The notes under the pieces: generated by a model
Told to the model about the DNA's origin: nothing
Database searches by the model: none
The model's input: the letters and a program-made list of their open reading frames with translations, nothing else
Assembly (NCBI GenBank): GCA_903901395.1
Contig: CAIUQW010000441.1
Location: 1 to 5,009, forward strand
Direction of reading: 5' to 3'
DNA: 5,009 bases
Origin: an uncultured Chlorobiales bacterium
GTDB taxonomy: Bacteria; Bacteroidota; Chlorobiia; Chlorobiales; Chlorobiaceae
Shown: piece by piece, positions 1 through 4,414 of the stretch
Layout of the letters: every line of letters starts with the position of its first letter
Numbering within the stretch: the first letter of the stretch is position 1
Translations under genes and position numbers: made by a program

Positions 1-512
1 ATTACGATCTTGATGATCCATCGACTGTAAAAATGACGATTTATGGAACAATTGTTGATCCTGCATACAGCCGGATACTTATCCAGAAAACCGACTTGCC
101 ACTCAGTGAAATATTAGCTCTTGACCGCGTGCAGAAACGACTTTCCGTTTCCGACGATATGATCAAGAGATTACGCCGCGATAAGCTTATCGAAGGGCGA
201 AAGCCTAACCTGTACGTGTCAGCATCGATCGCAAAAGTTACTGCAAGCAAAGCCGACTACATCAGAACCCGTGCTCAGGATGACGACTATTACTGTAAGC
301 TTATTGTCGACTATCTGAAAAAGTTTGGTGGCGCATCACGAGATGAAATCGACAAGCTGCTTCTTCCAAAATTGAGCGATGGCTTGAATAATGAACAGAA
401 ACGAAAAAAAATAGCAAACTTACTCACAAACCTTCGTCGTACAGGACGTATTCATAATTTCGGTACAAAGAAAGCGCCTGAATGGAGAATTGCAGATAAA
501 ATTGCAGAATAA
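1..512 (+). CDS. AlbA_2/Schlafen-type ATP-binding protein, C-terminal part (5' end outside window)
   Basis: The frame is open from the first full codon (base 3), so the ATG at 33 is internal; residues before it (YDLDDPSTVK) fit the same family. About 169 residues are visible. They match my memory of the C-terminal region of proteins with an N-terminal AlbA_2 (Schlafen-like) DNA-binding domain and a GHKL-type ATPase region, often annotated as putative transcriptional regulator or ATP-binding protein. Recognisable pieces are VKMTIYGTIVD, the helix-rich LSEILALDRVQ, RDKLIEGRKPNLYVS, and a final winged-helix-like unit (GGASRDEIDKLLLPKL to KKAPEWRI). The catalytic domains lie outside the window. 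Such proteins often travel with restriction-modification or other defence genes, which agrees with the res remnant downstream on the same strand. Codon use is more AT-rich than in genes further right, suggesting acquired DNA. Family call is from recall, not a search. Confidence 0.75.
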   Translation, partial: YDLDDPSTVKMTIYGTIVDPAYSRILIQKTDLPLSEILALDRVQKRLSVSDDMIKRLRRDKLIEGRKPNLYVSASIAKVTASKADYIRTRAQDDDYYCKLIVDYLKKFGGASRDEIDKLLLPKLSDGLNNEQKRKKIANLLTNLRRTGRIHNFGTKKAPEWRIADKIAE

Positions 513-544
513 AATGAAACTTTTGCAGAATAAATGCAGATAAG
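491..544 (+). repeat. four short direct repeats TGCAGA(A)TAA(A/G) across the stop codon
   Basis: Near-identical units start at 491 (TGCAGATAAA), 503 (TGCAGAATAAA), 524 (TGCAGAATAAA) and 535 (TGCAGATAAG). The first two encode the last residues and stop of the AlbA_2-type protein (ADK, AE-stop); the last two lie just after it. This looks like a small local duplication by slippage. No function can be assigned. Confidence 0.6.
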
Positions 545-720
545 GGCTGCCATTAAGCTATTTATTTATAATACCTTACGAAACACCTTTCCTGTGCCGC
601 ACGAGGACAAAAATCAGACAGAACAGGTACAAGTAAAGGTGAGACTAAAGCTTAATTAACCAGTTCTATACTGGAGGAGGTGCATGCATTCAGCAACTGC
701 TTCAAACGTCAATCTCCCCC
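513..720. other. gene-free spacer with orphan expression signals
   Basis: No credible gene is seen on either strand. It contains the end of the short repeats, an AT-rich patch with a perfect TATAAT (567-572) but no matching -35 box, an inverted repeat at 660-674, and a strong Shine-Dalgarno sequence (672-680) before an ATG at 684. The expected gene behind these signals is missing; what follows is the 3' end of the DUF190 remnant on the opposite strand. This suggests that a gene was removed or replaced here. Confidence 0.5.
660..674 (-). terminator. possible weak terminator of the DUF190 remnant (hairpin CCAGT-5 nt-ACTGG)
   Basis: A perfect 5-bp inverted repeat, CCAGT/ACTGG, with a 5-base loop. 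Read on the minus strand, downstream of the DUF190 stop at 721, it is followed by TTAATTAA rather than a true T run. Stem and tail are both short, so termination would be inefficient. It could equally be a chance dyad. Confidence 0.2.
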
Positions 721-773
721 TCACGTCGTCCACTGCCGCACAGCCTCCCTCGTCACCAGCCCTTGCACCCTGA
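672..773 (+). other. strong Shine-Dalgarno followed by a 29-codon frame (relic or leader peptide)
   Basis: GGAGGAGGT at 672-680 is a near-ideal complement to the 16S rRNA 3' end, and an ATG follows at 684 at workable spacing. The frame from that ATG runs only 29 codons (MHSATASNVNLP..., stop 771-773), and from 721 on it is antisense to the DUF190 coding sequence, so it is unlikely to be a conserved protein. A GTG at 680 opens a longer frame to 1081, but that sits inside the Shine-Dalgarno and is plainly antisense shadow. Best explanation: the ribosome-binding site of a gene whose body has been lost. Confidence 0.3.
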
Positions 774-1020
774 CATCCTTCAGTAGCTTCTCGACGACCA
801 GCAAAAATCCTATGATCTTTTCGGCGCTGTCCACAATCTCCACAACCATCGGCAAATCGCCGGTAAGTTCAAAGATTTTGGGGGCGTGGACTTTGTGGCG
901 GAGGCCGAAAGAGAGGAGGCCGCGGAAGCCCATGGCTTCGGGCATGCTGCGTTCGAGGTCTTTGCTGACGAACTGTTCATTGCCGATGAGCGCGACATCG
1001 ACAATCTCACCGACGGTCAG
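721..1020 (-). pseudogene. DUF190-family protein, probable 5'-disrupted remnant
   Basis: The minus-strand frame ending at 721 contains a DUF190 signature: ALIGNEQF (the glycine-acid strand-1 motif), the GFRG...LLSFG loop region, RHKVHAPKI (the conserved basic/His stretch), [16 protein letters not shown], and the end VQGLVTREAVR. DUF190 proteins are ~100-residue ferredoxin-fold, PII-like proteins of unknown role, often near fluoride exporter crcB; no crcB is visible here. Homology fades upstream of about 1020, and no ATG, GTG or TTG lies at the expected N-terminus. The frame continues instead to an ATG at 1242 through sequence that is antisense to the res remnant, so a 173-residue chimeric product is formally possible but unlikely to be natural. 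Between GFRG and LLSFG about six residues usual for the family (the ATVLRG-like turn) appear missing, and about three more before it, supporting decay. It could still be an intact divergent gene with an unusual start. Confidence 0.6.
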
Positions 1021-1026
1021 TCCAGC

Positions 1027-1436
1027 CAGAAATTCAGCAAGGCGACCGAAAAGTTCAGAAGCCGCATTTATGATTACGTGATTACCGACTCGAAGGTTGA
1101 ACGTAATTTCGTTCGGGAGCTTGATGCCTGCGATGACGTGGTGGTCTATGCCAAACTTCTGAAAGGCTTCCATATCCCTACGCCGCTCGGTGGTTATAAC
1201 CCCGATTGGGCAATCGCGTTCAGGGAAAGAACGATGAAACACATCTACTTTGTCGCGGAAACCAAAGGATCGATGTCAGCCATGCAGTTTTGTGCGCTCG
1301 AAGAGAAAAAATCGAATGCGCACGCCGCTTTTTCGACGGCCTCAACCGGAAGATCGAGGCCAATATGCTGAAGCTGGATGTCGTGACGGCATTCGGCAAG
1401 CTTATGGTGCTGGTGGGTGAAAGCTGCAAGCGTTGA
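1027..1436 (+). pseudogene. type III restriction endonuclease (Res) C-terminal remnant, truncated and frameshifted
   Basis: Translation from about 1027 matches the C-terminal nuclease region of type III restriction enzyme Res subunits: [34 protein letters not shown], then NPDWAIAF and [10 protein letters not shown]. The PD (codons at 1201 and 1204) and ETK (1258-1266) residues are the PD-(D/E)xK catalytic set. At 1306-1311 an A6 run breaks the frame. Upstream the frame reads ALEEKK and then non-homologous residues; the frame that continues the family sequence ([15 protein letters not shown], then LDVVTAFGKLMVLVG, stop 1434-1436) is reached by one base shift, as if one A were lost from A7. The whole ATP-dependent helicase part (normally several hundred residues) is absent; upstream sequence belongs to the DUF190 remnant on the other strand. 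No start codon with a ribosome-binding site precedes the fragment, so it is presumably not expressed. A functional Res also needs a Mod methyltransferase, not seen here. Confidence 0.82.
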
Positions 1437-1438
1437 GT

Positions 1439-2140
1439 TCAGCTGGATAGCTTGTCGTAATATCCGGCAAGCGATTGCTGTGGCTCCGGGGCATCGTTGA
1501 TCACCTCGAAGGTCTTGTTCGCGGCTTTTTCAACCCAGAGCGAGAGCACGAGCAGTTCTGCCACGTCAGAGCGGTTCGTCCAGCCATTCCACAGATGGTC
1601 TCCCTGCTCGACACGGAGCCGGTACTGCAAAGGCTCTTCGTCTTTGAGGCCGCCGGGCCGGATAATGGTATAGGAACGTCCCTCCGTTGAAAATTGCTGC
1701 CGCAGATGCTCCTCGGCGGCAAACTTCATGTTCAGCACGCCAGCGAAAAGATTGAGCGGATGATACCATTTGGTCACACCGATGGAACTGACCATCGCGA
1801 AATGCCTCACGCCAGCTTTTGCGGCCTCGTCCATCAGCCTGATCGCACCATCGCGGTCAACCTCATGCGGTGACGCCTCGCCGCTCACCGCGGAGGAGCC
1901 AAGCGCCGATATGACCGCATCGCAGCCGCTGACCGCCCGGCTGATCGCGTCGGCATCCTGGATTTTCCCCAGCACGACCTCGACGGCGTCACCGAAAAGG
2001 CTTCTCGCCTTCTCTTCCGAGCGAACGAAAACCCTGACCGGCACTCCGTAATGCAAGAGCCGCCTGACGACCCAACTGCCTGTTTTGCCCGTCGCCCCGG
2101 CAACGAGCACCTGCTTTGCGTATCCCGATTGTTCAGCCAT
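1439..2140 (-). CDS. atypical SDR-family NAD(P)-binding protein (NAD(P)H-binding, YwnB/Tic62-like)
   Basis: A complete 233-residue protein. The N-terminus has a Rossmann strand and glycine motif, VLVAGATGKTG (residues 11-21), as in atypical SDRs (GxxGxxG). Further landmarks are VFVRSEEKA (37-45), where the arginine suggests NADP preference, CDAVISALGSS (73-83), HFAMVSSIGV (113-122), YTIIRPGGL (157-165) and the typical tail motif NRSDVAELLV (189-198). The usual SDR Tyr-x-x-x-Lys catalytic pair is not evident, as is common for this subgroup, so it may be a reductase, epimerase-like or regulatory NAD(P)-binding protein; the substrate cannot be told. The ATG at 2138-2140 has only a modest GGA a few bases upstream, but the Rossmann strand begins nine residues later, so the start is convincing. 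It is transcribed away from the pentapeptide gene and ends 2 bases from the res remnant, tail to tail. It appears intact. Confidence 0.88.
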   Translation of the reverse strand: MAEQSGYAKQVLVAGATGKTGSWVVRRLLHYGVPVRVFVRSEEKARSLFGDAVEVVLGKIQDADAISRAVSGCDAVISALGSSAVSGEASPHEVDRDGAIRLMDEAAKAGVRHFAMVSSIGVTKWYHPLNLFAGVLNMKFAAEEHLRQQFSTEGRSYTIIRPGGLKDEEPLQYRLRVEQGDHLWNGWTNRSDVAELLVLSLWVEKAANKTFEVINDAPEPQQSLAGYYDKLSS

Positions 2141-2368
2141 AATTCCGTTATCTTTTTTCGTTTCATAGTGGCGTCAACGCAAAAAACCATTTCCGCGAAC
2201 ATTCTGTTTCCGGCACGTTTCCGCGGTAATGATGAGATCATCCAGAAAGCAGGGTTCGCTTGACTCTCTCGCTTTTTGATTACCTTGAACAATGCCGTCC
2301 GGCACCGAGCTGACACAATCAGCCTGCCGGTCAACTCAACTTTCATCAAGACACTTCCAGGCCGTGCC
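2141..2368. promoter_or_regulatory. divergent spacer between SDR gene and pentapeptide gene, with small dyads
   Basis: This 228-base stretch must hold the control regions of both flanking genes. Visible elements are a perfect dyad GATGA-GA-TCATC (2231-2242), a perfect inverted repeat TGCCG-TC-CGGCA (2293-2304) and a hairpin GCTGA-CACAA-TCAGC (2309-2323). On the plus strand TTGACT (2260-2265) resembles a -35 box but no good -10 follows at 16-18 bases; on the minus strand TTGACG lies 19 bases from GATAAC just before the SDR ATG, too weak to call. The dyads could be operator sites or leader hairpins of the pentapeptide mRNA. Confidence 0.35.
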
Positions 2369-3688
2369 ATGAAAATCTGTCGCCAAACCCTTCCGGCTCT
2401 CATCCTCGCGCTTTCGCTCTCCTCCTCGACCGTTGCCCATGCCTATGACCGCAGCCAGTTGCAACTCCTCCAGAAAAGCGTAGCGGAGTGGAACGCCATG
2501 CGCAACGAGCATCCGGAGCTTGCCATCGATCTGTCCAAAGCCAATCTCGAAGACGCGAATCTCAAGGGGGCAAATCTGGCGAAGGCCAATCTCTCCAAAG
2601 CTGACCTCAGCGGGGCTTCGCTCGACCAGGCAAATCTCGAAGGAGCGAACCTTGGCATGGCTTACCTGAAAAAAACCGGCATGAAGGCTGCCAACGCTTC
2701 CCGTGCCTGGCTGGCCGGAGCGAACATGAACGGTGCGTTCATGAAGGATGCCTCGCTGAAGGCGGCCAATCTGGCCGGAGCCAATCTGCGATGGGCAAAG
2801 ATGAGCGGGGCCGATCTTGAACAGGCCAGCCTGAAAGATGCCGTGCTGTTCGAGGCGGATTTCGAAGGGGCGAACCTCAAGGGAACGCAATTCACCAAAT
2901 CTCAGCTTCTCGAAAACGCCATGCTGAAGGATGCGATTGTGTCCGGCAACACCGTGCTGCCATCGGGCGAACCTACCACGAAAGGGTGGGCAATGATGCA
3001 TGAGTGCCGCTTCGCAAAGGAAGCGCCCGCCGCGCCGCCACAGTTTGTGCCGCCGGTCGTGGCCTCACCGGTCATTATTCCGGAGAATATGCCTGCCGGA
3101 AGCGCGCCCTCCGCACCGGTGCCGGCGACGCTCGATGTGCGGGAGGTCGAGGAGTGGAATGCGATGCGGCAGAAAAATCCCGAGGCGAAAATCGAAATGA
3201 GCGATGAGAAGCTCGGCAACGCCAAACTCACCGGCGTCGATCTGCAAAAAGCAACTCTGTCGAAATCTGATTTTGAACGTGCGAACCTCGACAAGGCCAA
3301 TCTGGCGGGCGCGAACCTGGCCGGAGGCAACTTCCGGAAAGCCGACATGAAGGAGGCGAACCTGAAAGGGGCGAATCTGGAAGGCGCGAACCTCGACCGG
3401 GCTTACCTGAAAAACGCCAACCTCTCCGATGCCAATCTCAAGGGCGCGGTGCTCTTTGGCGCGATACTCTCCGGGGCAAATCTGGATGGCGCGAACCTCG
3501 CCAATGCTTCGCTGTTCGACGCGAATCTTGAAAAGGCCTCACTGAAAGGAGCCGACCTGACCGGTGCAACACTGACTGGCGCAAACCTGACCGATGCGGT
3601 CATTTCTGCAGCCACCGTCACTCCTTCGGGCAAAAAGGCAACCAGGGGGTGGGCGTCAATCAACAATGCTGTTTTCGTCGATAAATAA
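2369..3688 (+). CDS. secreted pentapeptide-repeat protein with two duplicated modules
   Basis: A 439-residue protein from the ATG at 2369. A TTG at 2276 would add 31 residues, but starting at 2369 gives a clean Sec signal peptide: basic MKICR, a hydrophobic core (ALILALSLSSS) and cleavage after AHA (residue 25), so it is likely periplasmic. The Shine-Dalgarno is weak (AGG, 7 bases before the ATG). The mature part has two similar modules. Each opens with a cap (VAEWNAMRNEHPE at 38-50; VEEWNAMRQKNPE at about 260-272), continues with A(N/D)Lxx pentapeptide repeats that form a right-handed square beta helix, and closes with a PSG...T.GWA motif (198-208; about 419-429). A Pro/Ala-rich linker (about 216-258) joins them. 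W41 to W207 and W263 to W428 are almost equal distances, showing internal duplication. Apart from C4 in the signal peptide there is one cysteine, C213. Molecular role is unknown; such helices usually serve as protein-binding scaffolds. No enzyme domain is attached. Confidence 0.88.
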   Translation: MKICRQTLPALILALSLSSSTVAHAYDRSQLQLLQKSVAEWNAMRNEHPELAIDLSKANLEDANLKGANLAKANLSKADLSGASLDQANLEGANLGMAYLKKTGMKAANASRAWLAGANMNGAFMKDASLKAANLAGANLRWAKMSGADLEQASLKDAVLFEADFEGANLKGTQFTKSQLLENAMLKDAIVSGNTVLPSGEPTTKGWAMMHECRFAKEAPAAPPQFVPPVVASPVIIPENMPAGSAPSAPVPATLDVREVEEWNAMRQKNPEAKIEMSDEKLGNAKLTGVDLQKATLSKSDFERANLDKANLAGANLAGGNFRKADMKEANLKGANLEGANLDRAYLKNANLSDANLKGAVLFGAILSGANLDGANLANASLFDANLEKASLKGADLTGATLTGANLTDAVISAATVTPSGKKATRGWASINNAVFVDK

Positions 3689-3700
3689 GCGCGTCGCGCT
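3688..3700 (+). other. GC-rich hairpin directly after the pentapeptide stop codon
   Basis: AGCGCGTCGCGCT is a perfect dyad (5-bp stem with 3-base loop) that begins with the last base of the TAA stop. No T run follows, so it is not a standard intrinsic terminator. It may protect the mRNA 3' end or attenuate read-through into the small gene 20 bases further on. Confidence 0.35.
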
Positions 3701-3720
3701 GAACCGGAAAATGACCGATT

Positions 3721-3957
3721 ATGGCTAACATTCTTGTCGCGAGTTACTACAGCCGCTGGGACCTGGCTGATCACAAAGGAAGGATCGCTCTGTACGATTC
3801 AAGCAACCAGCTCATCGAAAACCATCTTTTCACCGATCCCGCCGAGTTTCAGGTTGTGGCGAGTATGCTGCGGCAGGAAAAACCGCTCTGGTTCGACACG
3901 GAGGCACAGCACCTCCGCGCCGGATCGGAGCCGGTGGGCGAGTGGGAAAACAGGTAA
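3721..3957 (+). CDS. small hypothetical protein, 78 residues
   Basis: I do not recognise this family. The product begins MANILVASYYSRWDLADHKG, is rich in aromatic and acidic residues, and has no signal peptide, membrane segment or cysteines; it is presumably a small soluble cytoplasmic protein. The sequence alternates short polar and hydrophobic runs (GRIALYDSSNQLIENHLF, then a helix-like PAEFQVVASMLRQ), suggesting a small alpha/beta fold. It lies 32 bases after the pentapeptide gene on the same strand, so co-transcription is plausible. The only Shine-Dalgarno candidate is GGAA about 12 bases before the ATG, rather far. A five-codon frame from an ATG at 3711 overlaps this start. It converges on the next gene with a 19-base gap. 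The compact fit between neighbours supports a real gene, but conservation is not proven. Confidence 0.6.
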   Translation: MANILVASYYSRWDLADHKGRIALYDSSNQLIENHLFTDPAEFQVVASMLRQEKPLWFDTEAQHLRAGSEPVGEWENR

Positions 3958-3976
3958 AAGCGGGAAGCGTTCGCGA

Positions 3977-4255
3977 TCAGTTCGGAAAGCGTTTTCTGTA
4001 GAGCAGCTGCTGCAAGGGATGCGCCTTGCTGATATTGGGATCGTTGACCGGCAGGAGATGCTTTTTGCCGGTGCGGGTCACCACTTCAATCGTGCCGTCG
4101 GCATTGACGGAGGTCACTCGCCAGAACTTGTCAACCACGTAGTGGTAGTGCTCGCCATGTTCGAGGGCGTAAACCTGTCTCGCTCGCGGGCCTGGTGACA
4201 CGGAGCTTTTCGGTTTGTGATAAATGATTGAATCCCCGACCCTGAACTGCGGCAT
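3977..4255 (-). CDS. conserved hypothetical protein, 92 residues, SH3-barrel-like
   Basis: The start is set at the ATG at 4253-4255 because AAGGA lies 7 bases upstream; a TTG at 4279 would lengthen the protein by 8 residues but has no better signal. The product opens with FRVGDSIIYHKPK, followed by SPGPRARQVYALEHGEHYHY, VVDKFWRVTSVNADGTIEVVT and a basic end LLYRKRFPN. From memory this pattern (VGD.IIY, PGPRAR.V, VDKFWRV, RTGK.H, LLYR.RFP) recurs in short unnamed proteins of diverse bacteria. The beta-rich N-terminus resembles an SH3-like barrel, but no function is known to me. There is no signal peptide or cysteine. The gene has its own likely promoter upstream (4319-4347) and lies downstream of the arsA-like gene on the same strand, so some read-through is possible. 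It appears intact. Confidence 0.75.
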   Translation of the reverse strand: MPQFRVGDSIIYHKPKSSVSPGPRARQVYALEHGEHYHYVVDKFWRVTSVNADGTIEVVTRTGKKHLLPVNDPNISKAHPLQQLLYRKRFPN

Positions 4256-4318
4256 TTCTCTATCCTTTCCGTCGGTCAAACGGTATACAGATTCGTATAA
4301 AAATGTTAACTATCGTTG

Positions 4319-4347
4319 ATTGTATAAAAAAAATCAAAAAATGTCTA
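4319..4347 (-). promoter_or_regulatory. probable sigma-70-type promoter of the 92-residue protein gene
   Basis: On the minus strand TAGACA (4342-4347; 5 of 6 to TTGACA) and TACAAT (4319-4324; 5 of 6 to TATAAT) are separated by exactly 17 bases. Transcription would start near 4311, giving a leader of about 55 bases before the ATG at 4255. The spacer is nearly all A/T. The promoter is embedded in a long inverted repeat, listed separately. Confidence 0.5.
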
Positions 4348-4364
4348 CACTTTTTTTCATACAA
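4320..4364. repeat. A/T-rich inverted repeat overlapping a promoter (14-bp arms)
   Basis: Arms TTGTATAAAAAAAA (4320-4333) and TTTTTTTCATACAA (4351-4364) pair at 13 of 14 positions around a 17-base centre. The dyad covers both boxes of the predicted minus-strand promoter, as an operator would. It could also form an A-U hairpin with T runs at the end of the arsA-like transcript, but such a stem is weak. A related half-site, TTCGTATAAAAA, occurs at 4292-4303. Confidence 0.45.
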
Positions 4365-4414
4365 ACCAACAACGCCGCGTTTTTTTCAGGATAGTCACGA
4401 TTCGTGCCAGCCAG

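Noticed and set aside
680..1081. Plus-strand frame of 133 codons after the strong Shine-Dalgarno
   Set aside because: Its GTG lies within the Shine-Dalgarno itself, and its Ser/Thr/Pro-rich product is antisense to the recognisable DUF190 sequence.
2276..2368. TTG start adding 31 residues to the pentapeptide protein
   Set aside because: It would bury the signal peptide in the interior; the ATG at 2369 gives a textbook Sec signal with cleavage after AHA.
1885..2403. Minus-strand frame of 172 codons overlapping the SDR start and the divergent spacer
   Set aside because: It overlaps the well-supported SDR gene in another frame and is rich in Arg/Ser as expected for a shadow frame.
2336..3001. 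Minus-strand open frame of 221 codons
   Set aside because: It is antisense to the pentapeptide repeats; the five-residue period of the plus strand makes long open antisense frames. Composition is repetitive and no family pattern is seen.
2500..3640. CRISPR-like or tandem DNA repeat from recurring GCGAACCTC/GCCAATCTC units
   Set aside because: The units are in frame, degenerate at third positions and encode A-N-L of pentapeptide repeats; there are no unique spacers.
2902..3774. Minus-strand open frames (2902-3348 and 3403-3774)
   Set aside because: Same cause: repetitive antisense of pentapeptide repeats (recurring RFAP-like units), no ribosome-binding site.
3734..4198. Plus-strand frame of 154 codons
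   Set aside because: It overlaps the 78-residue gene out of frame and then runs antisense to the 92-residue gene; its composition is typical of a shadow.
4256..4279. TTG start adding 8 residues to the 92-residue protein
   Set aside because: The ATG at 4255 has AAGGA at ideal distance, and the extra residues are encoded by the ribosome-binding region.
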